Shown one piece after another: positions 1 to 14,900 of a stretch of DNA of 64,000 nucleotides (the stretch's first letter is position 1; each line of letters starts with the position of its first letter). The stretch is from Aristolochia californica (lineage: Eukaryota; Streptophyta; Magnoliopsida; Piperales; Aristolochiaceae): assembly GCA_029961685.1 (NCBI GenBank), contig JARWKL010000006.1, forward strand, positions 14,700,748 to 14,764,747, written 5' to 3'. Position numbers and translations under genes: made by a program. The notes under the pieces were generated by a model. The model was given only the letters and a program-made list of their open reading frames with translations, did not search any database and had not been told where the DNA came from.

Positions 1-3000
1 CCCTAATAATTAGCCTGGTGGAATTTTTTTGGAAAGGGACTTCTAACTGATCCTAACATGCTTTAAATGTGAGGGATATGCATGCCAAAAACATGTTGAG
101 GATGCAAGTGGCCTAATGATGCCAAAAATATCAAGGAGTAGATAAAATAAGATTCTCAAGTGGTTGGATATTTACCAGAGCCAAACAACCCATTTTTTGC
201 CTATCGTTAAAAATTAGAGATACTTTTTGGAATTATCTCTCTCAGTATTTGTGCATTTTCCATTTTAGAGGTTCAAATTTTTTTTCAGTTCCAAAAATGA
301 GTTTTCATTCCCCCATTTTTCTTGTAAACAAAAAAGATATAAGGCAAATAAATCGCAACAAAATGAAAATTTTAGAGTTCATGAATGCAAAAAAATTTGA
401 AAACTATAATAAATTTAAGTGAAGAAAATTATTTCACGCACTAAAAATGAAGTCCAAGGTTTTGATATACATGTTTGGGAAATTCCACTAGTACAACCCC
501 TAATAATTAGCTTGGTGGAATTTTATAGGAAAGGGACTTCGAACTAATCCTAACTTGCTTTAAATGTGGTGGATAAGCATGCCTGAAACATGTTGAGGAT
601 GCAAGTGACCTAATGTTCCCAAAAATTTCAAGGAGTAGAAAAAATCAGATTCTCAAGTGGTTGGATATTTACCAGAGCCAAAAAACCCATTTTTTGCCTA
701 TCCTTAAAAATCACTGATACTGTTTGGAATTATATCTCTCAGCATTTGTGCATTTTTCATTTTCGATGTTAAATTTTTTTTTTTTTCAGAGCCAAACTTC
801 AGTTTTCATTGCCCCATTTTTCTCGTAAACAAAAAAGATATAAGGAAATAGATCGCAACAAAATGAAAATTTTAGAGTTCATGTATGCATGATAATTTGA
901 AAAATATAATAAAAGTAAGTGAAGAAAATTATTTAACGCACTAAAAAAGAACTCCAATGTTTTGTTATCCATGTTTTAGAAATTCCACAAGTACAACCCC
1001 TAATAATTAGTTTGGTGGAATTTTAAAGGAAAGAAACTTCTAACTGATCCTAACATGCTTTAAATGTGGTAGATATACATGCCAGAATCACGTGGAGGAT
1101 GCAAGTGGCCAAATGATGCCAAAGATTTGAAGGAGTAGAAAAAATCAGTTTCTCAAGTGGTTGGATATTTACCAGAGCAAACAACCCACTTTTTGCCTGT
1201 GCTTAATTATCACAGATAATTTTTTGAATTATCTCTCTCAGCTTTTGCGCATTTTCCATTTAGGATGTTCAAATTTTTTTTCGGATCCTAACTTGTGTTT
1301 TCACTCTCCAGTTTTTCTCGTAAACAAAAATGATATATGGCAAATAGATCTCAACAAAATGAAAATTTTACAGTTCATGTATGCAAAAAAAAAAAATTGA
1401 AAACTATAATAAATGTAAGTGAAAAAAATTTTCACTAAAAATGAACACCAAGGTTTTGTTATCCATGTTTCGGAAATTCCATTGGTACGACCCCTAATAA
1501 TTAGCTTGGTGGAATTTTATATGAAATGGACTTCTAACTGATCCTATCATGCTTTAAATGTGGTGGATATGCTTGCCAGAAACATGTTGTGGATGCAAGT
1601 GGCCTAATGATGCCAAAAATTTCCAGGAGTAGAAAAAAATAGATTCTCAAGTGGTTGGATATTTACCAGTGCCAAACAACCCACTTTTTGCCCATCCTTA
1701 AAAATCATAGATACTTTTTGGAATTATCTCTCTCAGCATTTGTGCATTTTCCATTTGGATGTGCAAATTCTTTTTCAGATCCAAACTTGAGTTTTCACTC
1801 TCCCATTTTTCTTGTAAATAAAAAAGATATAAGGCAAATAGATCGCAACAAAATGAAAATTTAAGAGTTCATGTATGCAAAAAAAATTTAAAACTATAAT
1901 AAATGTAAGTGAAGAAAATTATTTCACGAACTAAAAATGAGCTCCAAGGTTTTGTTATCCAAGTTTGGGAAATTGCACTAGTACAACCCCGAATAATTAG
2001 CTTGGTGAAATTTTAGAGGAAAGGGACTTCTAACTGATCCTAATGTGCATTAAATGTGGTGGATAAGCATGCCAGAAACATGTTAAGGATGCAAGTGGCC
2101 TAATGATGCCAATAATTTCAAGGAGTAGAAAAACTCAGATTCTCAAGTGGTTGGATATTTACTAGATCCTAACAACCCACTTTTTCCTATCATTAAAAAT
2201 CACATATACATTTTGGAATTATCTCTCTCAGCATTTTGTGCATTTTCCATTTTGGATTTTCAAATTTTTTTTCAGATCCAAACTTGTGCTTTCACTCTCC
2301 CATTTTTCTGGTAAACAAAAAAGATATAAGGCAAATAGATCGCTACAAAATGAAAATTTTAGAGTTCATGTATGAAAAAAATTTGAAAACTATAATAAAT
2401 GTAAGTGAAGAAAATTATTTCACGCACTAAAAACGAACTCCAAGATTTTGTTATCCATGTTTGGGAAATTCCACAAGTACAACCCCTAATAAATAACTTG
2501 GTGGAATTTTATAGGAAAGGGACTTCTAACTGATCCTAGAATGTTTTAAATGTGGTGGATATGCATGCTAGAAACATGTTGAGGATGCAAGTGGACTAAT
2601 GGTGCAAAAAATTTCAAGGAGTAGAAAAAATCAGATCCTCAAGTGGTTGGATATTTACCAGAGACAAACAAACCACTTTTTGCCTATCCTTAAAAAATAC
2701 AGATACTTTTTGGTATTACCTCTCTCAGCATTTGTGCATTTTCCATTTTTTATGTTAAAATTGTTTTTTAGATCCAAACTTGAGTTTTTACTCTCCTATT
2801 TTTCTCGTAAACAAAAAATATATAAGGCAAATAGATCGCTTCAAAATGAAAATTTTAGAGTTCATTTATGCACAAAAACTTGAAAACTATAATAAATGTA
2901 AGTGAAGTAAATTATTTCATGCACTAAAAATGAACACCAAGGTTTTGTTATCCATGTTTGGGAAATTCCACAAGTACAACCCCTAATAAATAGTTTGGTG

Positions 3001-5457
3001 GAATTTTATAGGAAAGGGACTTCTAACTGATCCTAGAATGCTCTAAATGGGGTGGATATGCATGCCAGAAATATGTTGAGGATGCAAGTGGCCTAATGGT
3101 GCCAAAAATTTCTAGGAGTAGAAAAAATCATATTCTCAACGGGTTGGATATTTACCAGGGACAAACAAACCACTTTTTGCCTATCCTAAAAAATCATAGA
3201 TTCTTTTTGGAATTATCTCTCTCAGCATTTGTGCATTTTTCGTTTTGGATGTTAAAATTTTTTTTCAGATCCAAACTCGAGTTTTCACTCTCCTATTTTA
3301 CGTAAACAAAAAAGATATAAGGCAAATAGATCGCAACAAAATGAAAATTTAAGAGTTCATGTATGCAAAAAAATTTGAAAACTGTAATAAATGTAAGTGG
3401 AGAAAATTATTTCACGCACTAAAAATGAACACAAAGATTTTGTTATCCATGTTTGGGAAATTCCAATAGTACAACCCCTAATGATTAGCTTGGTGGAATT
3501 TAATAGGAAAAGGGACTTCTAACTGATCTTAACATGCTTTAAATGTGGTGGATATGCATTTGGAAAACATGTTGGGGAATCAAGTGGCCTAATGATGCCA
3601 AAAATTTCAAGGAGTAGAAAAAATCAGATTCTCAAGTGGTTGGATATTTACAAGAGCCAAACAACCCACTTTTTGCCTGTCCTTTAAAATCACATATACT
3701 TTTTGGAATTATCTCTCTCAGCATTTGAACATTTTCCATTTTTGATGTTAAAATTATTTTTTAGATCCAAACTTGAGTTTTCACTCTCCTATTTTTCTCG
3801 TAAAAAAAAAAGATATAAGGCAAATAGATCGCAACAAAATGAAAATTTTAGAGTTCATTTATGCAAAAAAATTTGAAAACTATAATAAATGTTAGTGAAT
3901 AAAATCATTTCACTCACTAAAAATGAACACCAAGGTTTTGTTATCCATGTTTGGGAAATTCCACAAGTACAACCCCTAATAAATAGCTTGGTGGAATTTT
4001 ATAGGAAAGGGACTTCTAACTGATCCTAGAATGCTTTAAATGTGGTGGATATGCATGCTAGAAACATGTTGAGGATGCAAGTGGCCTAATGGTGCCAAAA
4101 ATTTCTAGGAGTAGAAAAAATAATATTCTCAAGTGGTTGGATATTTAACAGAGACAAACAAACCAATTTTTGCCTATCCTTAAAAATCATAGATACTTTT
4201 TGGAATTATCTCTCTCAGCATTTCTGCATTTTCCATTTTGGATGTTAAAATTTTTTTTTCAGATCCAAACTCGAGTTTTCACTCTCCTATTTTTCACTAA
4301 AAAAAAAGATATAAGGCAAATAGATTGCAACAAAATGAAAATTTAAGATTTCATGTATGCAAAAAAATTTGAAGACTGTAATAAATGTAAGTGGAGAAAA
4401 TTATTTCACGCTCTAAAAATGAACACCAAGATTTTGTTATCCATGTTTGGGAAATTCCAATAGTACAAGCCCTAATGATGAGCTTCGTGGAATTTAATAG
4501 GAAAGGGACTTCTAACTGATCCTAACATGCTTTAAATGTGGTGGATATGCATGCCAGAAACATGTTGGGGATGAAAGTGGCCTAATGATGCCAAAAATTT
4601 CAAGGAGTAGAAAAAATCAAATTCTCAAGTGGTTGGATATTTGCAAGAGCCAAATAACCAACTTTTTGCCTATCCTTAAAAATCACAGATACTTTTTGGA
4701 ATTATCTCTCTCAGCATTTGAACATTTTCCATTTTGGAAGTTCAAATTTTTTTTCAACTTCAAACTTGAGTTTTCACTCACCCATTTTTCTCGTAAACAA
4801 AAAAGATATAAGGCAAATAGATCGCAACAAAATGAGAATTTTAGAGTTCATGTATGCAAAAAAATTTGAAAACTTTAATAAATGTAAGTGAAGAAATTTA
4901 TTTCACTAACTTGAAATAAACTCCAAGGTTTTGTTATCCATGTTTTGGAAATTCCACTAGTACAACCCCTAATAATTAGCTTGGTTGAATTTTATAGGAA
5001 AGGTACTTCTAACTAATCCTAACATGCGTTAAATGAGGTGGATTGGCATGCCAGAAACATGTTGAGGATGCAAATGGCCTAATGATGCCAAAAATTTCAA
5101 GGAGTAGAAAAAATCAGATTCTCAAGTGGCTGAATATTTACCAGAGCCAAACAACCCACTTTTTGCTTATCTTAAAAATTCACAAATAATTTTTGGCATT
5201 ATCTCACTCAGAATATGTGCATTTTCCATTTTGGATGATCATCTTTTTTTTTTCAGATCCAAACTTGAGTTTTTACTCTCCCATTTTTCTCGTAAATAAA
5301 AATAATACAAGTCTAATAGATCATAACAAAATGAAAATTTAAGAGTTCATGTTTGCAAAAAAAAATTAAAACTATAATAAAAGTAAGTAAAAAAATTATT
5401 TCACACACTAAAAATGAACTCCAAGGTTTTGTTATCCGTGTTTGGGAAGTTCTACTA

Positions 5458-8400
5458 GTACAACTCCAAATAATTAGCTTGGTGGAATTTTATAGGAAAG
5501 GGACTTCTAACTGATCCTAACATGCTTTAAATGTGGTGGATATGCATGCCAGAAACATGTTGAGGATGCAAGTGGCCTAATGATGCAAACAATTTCAAGG
5601 AGTAGAAAAAATGAGATTCTCAAGTGGTTGGATATTTACCAGAGCCAAACAACCCACTTTTTGCCTGTCCTTAAAAATCACATATACTTTTTTGAATTAT
5701 CTCTCTCGGCATTTCTGCATTTTCCATTTTGGATGTTCAAATTTTTTTCCAGATCCAAACTAGAGTATTCACTCTCCCATTTTTCTCGTTAACAAAAAAG
5801 ATACAAGGCAAGTAGATCCCCACAAAATGAAAATTTTAGAGTTCATGAATGTTAAAAAAAATAGAAAACTATAATAAATGTAAGTGAAGAAAATTATTTC
5901 ACGCACAAAAAATGAACTCCAAGGTTTTGTTATCCATGTTTGGGAAATTCCACTAGTACAACCCCTCATAATTACTTTGGTGTAATTTTATAGGAAAGAG
6001 ACTTCTAATTGATCCTAACATGCTTCAAATGTGGTGGATATGCATGCCAGAAACATGTTCCGGTTGCAAGTGGCCTAATGATGACAAAAATTTCAAGAAC
6101 TTGAAAAAATCAAATTCTCAAGTGGTCGGATATTTACCAAAGCCAAACAACCCACTTTTTGCCTATCCTTAAAAATCACAGATACTTTTTGGAATTATCT
6201 CTCTCAGCATTTGTGCATTTTCCATTTTGGATGTTCAATTTTTTTTTTCAGATACAAACTTGAGTTTTTACTCTCCCATTTTTCTCGTAAACAACAAAGA
6301 TATAAGGCTAATAGACCGCAACAAAATGAAAATTTAAGAGTTCATGTATGCAAAAAAATTTGAAAACTATCATAAATGTAAGTGAAGAAAAATATTTCAC
6401 ACGCTAAAAATGAACCCCAAGGTTTTGTTATCCATGTTTGGGAAATTCCACTAGTACAACCCCAAATAATTAGCTTGGTGGAATTTGATTGGAAATGAAC
6501 TTCTAACTGATCCTAACATGCTTTAAATGTGGTGGATATGCATGCCAGAAAAATGTCGAGGATGCAAGTTGCCTAATGATGCCAAAATTTTCAAGGTGTA
6601 GAAAATATCAGTTTCTCAAGTTGTTGGATATTTACAAGAGCCAAACAACCCACTTTTTTGCTATCCTTAAAAATCACAGATACTTTTTTGGGTTATCTCT
6701 CTCAGCATTTGTCCATTTTCCATTTTGGATGTTCAAATTTTTTTCAGATCCAAACTTGAGTTTTCACTCTCCCATTTTTCTCGTACGCAAAAAAGACATG
6801 GCCAATAGATAGCAACAAAATGAAAATTTTAGAGTTCATGTATGCAAAAAAATTTGAAAACTACAGTAAATGTAACTGAAGAAAATTATTTCATGCACTA
6901 AAAATGAACTCCATGGTTTTGTTATCCATGTTTGGGAAATTCCACTTGTACAACCCCTAATAATTAGCTTGGTGGAATTTTATATGAAAGGGACTTCTTA
7001 CTGATCCTAACATGCTTTAAATGTGGTGGATATGCATGCCAGAAACATGTTGAGGATGCAAGTGGCCTAATGATGCAAACAATTTCAAGGAGTAGAAAAA
7101 ATGAGATTCTCAAGTGGTTGGATATTTACAGAGCCTAACAACCCACTTTTTCCCTATCCTTCAAAATCACACATTCTTTTTGGAATTATCTCTCTCAGCA
7201 TTTGTGCATTTTCCATTTTGGATTTTCAAATTTTTTTTCAGAACCAAATTTGAGGTTTCAATCTTCGATATTTCTCCTAAACAAAAAAGATATAAGGCAA
7301 ATAGATCACTACAAAATGAAAATTTTAGGGTTCAAGTTTGCAAAAATTTTGAAAACTATAATAAATGTAAGTGAAGAAAATTATTTCACACACTAAAAAT
7401 GAACTCCAAGGTTTTGATATCCATGTTTAGGAAATTCCACAAGTACAACCCCTAATAATTAGCTTGGTGGAATTTTATAGGAAAGGGACATCTAACTGAT
7501 CCTAACATGCTTTAAATGTGGTGGATATGCATGGCAGAAACATGTTGAGGATGCAAGTGGCCTAATGAAGCCAAAAATTTCAAGGAGTAGAAAAAATCAG
7601 ATTCTCAAGTGGTTGGATATTTATTAGAGCCTAACAACCCACTTTTTCCCTATCCTTAAAAATCACAGATTCTTTTTGGAATTATCTCTCTCAGCATTTG
7701 TGCATTTTCCATTTTGGATTTTCAAATTTTTTTTCAGAACCAAATTTGAGGTTTCAATCTTCGATATTTCTCGTAAACAAAAAAGATATAAGGCAAATAG
7801 ATCACTACAAAATGAAAATTTTAGAGTTCATGTATGCAAAAAAATTTGAAAACTTTAATAAATGTAAGTGAAGAAAATTATTTCACGCAGTAAAAATGAA
7901 CTCCAAGGTTTTGTCATCCATGTTTAGGAAATTTCACAAGTACAACCCCTAATAATTAGCTTGGTTGAATTTTATAGGAAAGGGACTTCTAACTGATCCT
8001 AACATGCTTTAAATGTGGTGGATATGCATGCCAGAAAGATGTTGTGGATGCAAGTGCCCTAATGATGCAAAAAATTTCAAGAAGTAGAAAAAGTAAGATT
8101 CTCAAGTGGTTGGATATTTACCAGAGCCAAAAGACCCACTTTTTGCCTATCCTTAAAAATCACAGATACTTTTTGGAATTATCTCTCTCAGCATTTCTCC
8201 ATTTCCCATTTTGGATGTTCAAATTTTTTTTCAGATCCCAACTTGAGTTTTCACTCTCCCATTTTTCTCATAAGAAAAAAAGATATATGGCAAATAGATC
8301 GCAACAAAATGAAAATTTTAGAGTTCAGGTATGCAAATTTTTTTTGAAAACTATAATAAATTTAAGTGAAGAAAATTATTTCTTGCACTAAAAATGAACT

Positions 8401-8934
8401 CCAAGGTTATGTTATCAGTGTTTGGGAAATTCCACTTGTACAACCCCTAATAATTATCTTGGTGGAATTTTATAGGAAAGGGACTTCTTACTGATCCTAA
8501 CATGCTTTAAATGTGGTGGATATGCAAGCCAGAAACATGTTGAGGATGCAAGTGGCGTAATGATGCAAACAATTTCAAGGAGTAGAAAAAATGAGATTCT
8601 CAAGTGGTTGGATATTTACCAGAGCCTAACAACCCACTTTTTGCCTATGCTTAAAAATCACAGATTCTTTTCTGAATTATCTCTCTCAGCATTTGAGTAT
8701 TTTCCATTTTGGATGCTGAAATTATTTTTCACATCCAAACTTGAGGTTTCGCTCTTCTATTTTTCCCATAAACAAAAAAGATATATGGCAAATAGATCGC
8801 AAGAAAATGAAAATTTTAGAGTTCGTGTATGCAAAAAAAATTAAAAACTTTAATAAATGTAAGTGTTGAAAATTATTTCTCGCACTACAAATGAACTCCA
8901 AGATTTCGTTATCAATGTTTAGGAAATTCCACAA
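5458..8934 (+). repeat. Local 3-unit higher-order repeat
   Basis: The uncommon variant GATGCAAACAATTTCAAGG followed by AAAAAATGAG occurs near 5581, 7074 and 8563, that is, every third unit (unit starts 5458, 6948, 8438). Units 6948 and 8438 also share CACTTGTACAACCCC at the anchor and ACTTCTTACTGATCC in place of the usual CTAACTG. Spacing is about 1490 bp, three times 497. The pattern is not obvious outside this stretch. It suggests a block of three units was copied as a whole and has since diverged. Confidence 0.65.
6948..7939 (+). repeat. Recently duplicated adjacent units
   Basis: Two neighbouring units (6948-7442 and 7443-7939) share rare variants over their middle part. Both have GAGCCTAACAACCCAC, CTTTTTCCCTATCC, ATTCTTTTTGG, CAGAACCAAATTTGAGG and CAATCTTCGATATTTCTC. 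They also share GATCACTACAAAATG further on. These variants are absent from most other units. The pair therefore looks like a one-unit tandem duplication or conversion tract younger than the surrounding array. The 5' portions of the two units differ more, so the shared tract seems to cover only part of the unit, roughly 7130-7330 and 7630-7830. Confidence 0.7.
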
Positions 8935-11406
8935 GTACAACCCCTAATACTTAGCTTGGTGGAATTTCATAGGGAAGGGACTTCTAACTGATCCTAACAT
9001 GCTTTAAATGTGGTGGATATGCATGCCAAAAACATGTTGAGGATGCAAGTGGCCTAATGATGCCAAAAATTTCAAGGAGTACAAAAAATCAGATTCTCAA
9101 GTGGTTGCATATTTACCAAAGCCTAACAACCCACTTTTTGCCTATCCTTAAAAATCATAGATACTTATTTGAATCATCTCTCTCAGCATTTGTGAATTTT
9201 ACATTTTGGATTTTCAAATTTTTTTTTAGATCCAAACTTTATTTTTCACTCTCCCATTTTTCTTGTAAACAAAAAAGATATAAGGAAAATAGATCACTAC
9301 AAAATAAAATTTTTGGAGTTCATGTATGTAAAAAAATTTGAAAACTATAATAAAATTATTTCACGCACTTAAAATGAACTCCATGGTTTTGTTATCCATT
9401 TTTAGGAAATTCCACAAGTACAACCCCTAATAATTAGTTTGGTTGAATTTTATAGGAAAGGGACTTCTAACTAATCCTAACATGCTTTAAATGTGGTGGA
9501 TAAGCATGCCAGAAACATGTTGAGGATGCAAGTGGCCTAATGATGCCAAAAGTTCACGGAGTAGAAAAAATGAGATTCTCAAGTGGTTGGATATTTAAAA
9601 GCGCCAAACAACCCACTTTTTGCCTATCCTTAAAAATCACAGATACTTTTTGGAATTATCTCCCACAGCATTTGTGCATTTTCCATTTTGGATGGTGAAA
9701 TTTTTTTTCAGATCCAAACTTGAGTTTTCACTCTCCCATTTTTCTCGTAAACAAAAAAGATATAAGGCAAATAGATCACAAAAAAATGAAAATTTTAGAG
9801 TTCATGTATGCAAAAAAATATAAAAACTTTAATAAATGTAAGTGAAGAAAATTATTTCAAGCACTAAAAATGAACTCCAAGGTTTTGTTATCCATGTTCA
9901 GGAAATTTCCCAAGTACAACCCCAAATAATTATCTTGGAAGAATTTCATAGGAAAGGGACTTGTAACTGATCCTAACATGCTTTAAATGTGGTGGATATG
10001 CATGTTTGAAACATGTCGAGGATGCAAGTGGCCTAGTGATGCCAAAAATTTCACGGAGTAGAAAAAAACAAATTCTCAAGTGGTTGGATATTTACCAGAG
10101 CCAAACAACACAATTTTTGCCTATCCTTAAAAATCACAGACACTTTTTGAAATTATCTCTCTCACCCTTTGTGCATTTTCCATGTTGGATTTTCAATTTT
10201 TTTTTTAGATCCAAACTTGAGTTTTTACTCTCCCTTTTTTCTCGTAAACTAAAAAGATATATGGTTAATAGATCGGAACAAAATGAAAATTTTATAGTTA
10301 ATGTATGCAAAAAAAAAATTGAAAACTTTAATAAATGTACGTGAAGAAAATAATTTCACGCACTAAAAATGAACTCCAAGGTTTTGTTATCCATGTTTGC
10401 GAAATTCGACTAGTACAACCCCTAATATTTAGCTTTGTGGAATTATAGAGGAGAGGGACTTCTAACTGATCCAAACATGCTCTAAATGTGGTGGATATTC
10501 ATGCCCAAAACATGTTGAGGATTCAAGTGGCCTAATGATGCCAAAAATTTCAAGGAATAGAAAAAAGCAGATTCTCAAAGTGTTGGATTTTATGAGAGCC
10601 TAACAACCCAGTTTTTGCCTATCCTTAAAAACCATAGATACTTTTTGGAATTATCTCTCTATGCTTTTTTGCATTTTCCATTTTGGATTTACAAATTTTT
10701 TTCTGATCGAAACTTGAGTTTTCACTCTCCCATTTTTCTCGTAAACAAAAAAGATATATGGCAATTAGATCGCAACAAAATGAAAATTTTAGAGTTCATG
10801 TATGCAAAAAAAAATTAAAACCTGTAATAAATATGAGTGAAGAAAATAATTTCACGCACTAAAAATGAAGTGCTTGGTTTTGTTATCCATGTTTGGGAAA
10901 TTCCACAAGTACAACCCCTAATAATTAGGTCTGAGGAATTTTATAGGAAAGGGTCTTCTAACTGATCCTAACATGCTTTAAATGTGGTGGATATGCATGC
11001 CAGAAACATGTTGAGGAAGCAAGTGGCCTAATGATGCCAAAAATTTCAAGGAGTAGAAAAAATCAGATTCTCAAGTGGTTGTATATTTACGAGAGCCAAA
11101 GAAACCACTTTTTGCCTATCCTTAAAAATCACAGATACTTTTTGGAATTATCTCTCTCAGCATTTTATGCATTTTGCATTTTGGATTTTAATATTTGTTT
11201 TCAGATCCAAACTTGAGGTTTCACTCTTCCATTTTTCTCGTAGACAAAAAAATTATAAGGCAAATATATCGCAACAAAATAATAATTTTAGAGTTCATGT
11301 ATGCAAAAAAATTGGAAAACTTTAATAAATGTAAGCGAAGAAAATTATTTCATGCACTAAAAATGAACTCCAAGGTTTTGTTATCCATGTTTAGAAAATT
11401 CCACAT

Positions 11407-11903
11407 GTACAACCCCTAATAATTAGCTTGGTAGAATTTCATAGGAAAGGGACTTCTAACTGATCCTAACATGCTTTAAATATGGTGGATATGCATGCCA
11501 CAAACATGTTGAGGATGCAAGTGGCCTAATAATGCCAAAAATTTCACGGAGTAGAAAAAATCAGATTCTCAAGTGGTTGGATATTTACCAGAGCCAAACA
11601 ACCAACTTTTTGCCTATCCTTAAAAATCGCAGATGCTTTTTAGAATTATCTCTCTTAGCATTTGTGCATTTTCCATTTTGGATGTTCAAATTTTTTTTCA
11701 GATCCAAACTTGAGTTTTCACTCTCCCATTTTTCTCGTAAACAAAAAAGATATAAGGCAAATAGATCGCAACAAAATGAAAATTTTAGAGTTCATGTATG
11801 CAAAAAAATTTGAAAACTATAATAAATGGTAGTGAAGAAAATTATTTCACGCACTAAAAATGAACTCCAATGTTTGGTAATCCATGTTTGAGAAATTCCA
11901 CTC
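11407..11903 (+). repeat. Representative full-length satellite monomer
   Basis: A typical 497-bp unit, given as a reference for landmarks. It starts with GTACAACCCCTAATAATTAG. A GC-richer patch reading CATGCC...GATGCAAGTGGCC follows at about 11494-11527. A pyrimidine-rich stretch with a run of eight T lies at 11691-11698. CTCTCCCATTTTTCTCG ends near 11746, and the purine-rich half contains GATCGCAACAAAATG (about 11764-11778). A run of seven A followed by TTTG is at 11802-11812. The unit closes with TTTGTTATCC-type sequence and TTCCACT just before the next anchor. The T run and the A run are about 110 bp apart in nearly every unit and vary in length by a few bases. I see no convincing internal sub-repeat. 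Confidence 0.9.
11532..11813 (+). other. Recurrent ~94-codon open frame inside the satellite, probably non-coding
   Basis: Example of an open frame found at the same phase in about twenty units, for example 2599, 4585, 8560, 9057, 18440, 28675, 30665, 39947, 44759, 49655, 51675, 54188, 61614 and 62615. It begins MPKISRSRKNQILKWLD, contains the aromatic stretch FVHFPFWMFKFFFRSK, and ends in a basic tail with RKQKRYKANRSQQNENF. I recognise no family. The amino-acid composition (F, K, S, N) follows directly from T and A runs in AT-rich DNA. Most other units carry frameshifts in the T run near the FFF codons, or stops such as the TAA in variants reading AAAATTTAAGAG. Units are homologous, so many open copies count as one coincidence and not many. 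A selection test on copies would be needed before calling it a gene. Confidence 0.6.
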
Positions 11904-14900
11904 GTACAAGTCCTAGTAATTAGCTCTGTGGAATTTTAAAGGAAAGGGACTTCTAACTGGTCCTAACATGTTTTAAATGTGGTGGATATGCGTGCCAGTA
12001 TCATGTTCAGGATGCAAGTGGCCTAATGATGCCAAATATTTCAAGGAGTGGAAAAAATCAGATTCTGAGGTGGTTGGATATTTACAAGAGACAAACAACC
12101 ACTTTTTTGCGTGTCCTTAAAAATCACAGATACTTTTTTGAATTATCACACTCAGCGTTTGTGCATTTTCCATTTTGGATGTTCAAATTTTTTTTCAGAT
12201 CCAAACTTGAGTTATCACTCTCCCATTTTTCTCATAAATAAAAAAGATATAAGGCAAATAGATCACAAAAAAATGAAAATTTTAGAGTTCATGTATGTTA
12301 AAAAAAGGTGAAAACTATAATAAATGAAAGTGAAGAAAATAATTTCACGCACTAAAAATGAACTCCAATGTTTTGTTATCCATTTTTTGGAAATTCCACT
12401 AGTACAACCCCTAATAATTAGCTTGTGGAATTTTATAGGAAAGGGATTTCTAGCTGATCCTAACATGCTTTAAATGTTGTGGATATGCATGCATGAAACA
12501 TGTTGAGGATGCAAGTGGCCTAAAGATGCCAAAAATTTCAAGGAGTAGAAAAAATCAGTTTCTCAAGTGGTTGGATATTTACCAGAGCCAAACAACCTAC
12601 TTTTTGCCCATCCTTAAAAATCATAGATAATTTTTGGAATTATCTTTCTCAGCATTTGTGCATTTTCCATTTTTGATTTAAAATTTTTTTTTCAGATCCA
12701 AACTTGAGTTTTCACTCTCCCATTTTTCTCGTATACAAAAAAGATATATGGCAAATAGATCGCAACAAAATGAAAATTTTAGATTTCATGTATACAAAAA
12801 AAAAATTGAAAACTATAATAAATGTTAGTGAAGAAAATAATTTCACACACTAAAAATGGACTCCAAGGTTTTGTTATCCATGTTTGGGAAGTTCCACATG
12901 TACAACCCCTAATAATTAGCTTGGTGGAATTTTAAAGGAAAGGGACTTCTAACTGATCCTAACATGCTTTAAATGTGGTGCATATGCATGCCAGAAACAT
13001 GTTGAGGATGCAAGAGGCCTAATGATGCCAAAATTTTCAAGGAGTAGAAAAAATCAGATTCTCAAATGATTGGAAATTTACGAGAACCTAAGAACCCACT
13101 TTTTGCCTTTCCTTAAAGATCACATATACTTTTTTGAATTATCTTTCTCAGCATTTGTGCATTTTCCACTTTGGATTTACAAATTATTTTTTAGATCCAA
13201 ACTCGAGTTTTCACTCTCCCATTTTTCTCGTCAACAAAAAAGATATAAGGCAAATAGATTGCTACAAAATGAAAATTTTAGAGTTCATGAATGCAAAAAA
13301 ATTTGAGAATTATAATTAATGTAAGTGAATAAAATTATTTCACGAACTAAAAATGAACTCCAAGGTTTTGTTATCCATGTTTCAGAAATTCCACAAGTAC
13401 AACCCCTAATAATTGCCGTGTTGGAATTTTATAGGAAAGGGGCTTCTAACTGATCCTAACATGCTTTAAAAGTGGTGGATATGCATTTCAGAAACATGTT
13501 GATGATGCAAGTGGCCTAATGATGCAAAAAATATCACGGAGTAGAAAAAATCAGAATCTCAAGTGGTTGGATATTTACTAGAGTCAAACAACCCACTTTT
13601 TGCCTATCCTTAAAAATCATAGATACGTTTTGGAATTATCTCTTTCAGCATTTGTGCATTTTCCATTTTGACTGTTTAAATTTGTTTTCAGATCCAAACT
13701 TGAGTTTTCACTCTCCCATTTTTCTCGTAAACAAAAAAAGATATCAGGCAAATAGCTTGCAACAAATGAAAATTTTAGAGTTCAAGTATGCAAAAAAATT
13801 TGAAAACTATAATAAATGTAAGTGAAGATAATTATTTCGCGCACTAAAAATGAACTCCAAGGTTTTGTTATCTATGTTTAGGAAATTCCACTAGTACAAC
13901 CCCTAATAATTAGCTTGGTGAAATTTTATAGGAAAGGGACTTCCAACTGATCCTAACATATTTTAAATGTGGTGGATATGCATGCTAGAATCATGTGTAG
14001 TTTGCAAGTGGCCTAATGATGCAATGATTTCAAGGAGTAGAAAAAATCATATTCTCATGTGGTTGGATATTTACCAAAACCAAACAACCACCTTTTTGCC
14101 TGTCCTTAAAAATCACAGATACTTTTTTGAATTATCTCTCTTAGCTTTTGTGCATTTTCCATTTTGGATGTTCAAATTTTTTTTCAGATACAAACTTGAG
14201 TATTCACTCTCCCATTTTTCTCGTAAAAAAAAAGATATAAGGGAAATAGATCGCAACAAAATGAAAATTTTAGAGTTCATGTATGTAAAAAAAAATTGAA
14301 AACTATAATAAATGTAATTGAAGAAAATTATTTCGCGCACTAAAAATGAACTCCAAGGTTTTGTTATCCATGTTTGGGAAATTCCACTAGTACAACCCCT
14401 AATAATTAGTCTGGTGGAATTTTATAGGAAAGGGACTTCTAACTGATCCTAAAATGATTTAAATGCGGTGGATTTGCTTGCCAGAAACATGTTGAGGATG
14501 AAAGTGGCCAACTGATGGTCAAAATTTCAAGGAGGAGAAAAAATGAGATTCTCAAGTGGTTGGATAACCAGCGCTAAAAAACCCACTTTTTGCCTATCCT
14601 TAAAAATTGCAGGTACTTTTTGGAATTATCTCTCTCAGCATTTGTGCATTTTCCACTTTGGATGTTAAAATTTTTTTTCAGATCCAAAATTGAGTTTTCA
14701 CACTCCCATTTTTCTCGTAAACAAAAAAGATATAAGGCAATTTGATCGCAACAAAATGAAAATTTTAGAGTTCATGTATGCAAAAAAATTTGAAAACTAT
14801 AATAAATGGTAGTGAAGAAAATTATTTCACGCACTAAAAATGAACTCCAAGGTTTTGTTATCCATGTTTGGGAAATTCCACTAGTTCAACCCCTAATATA

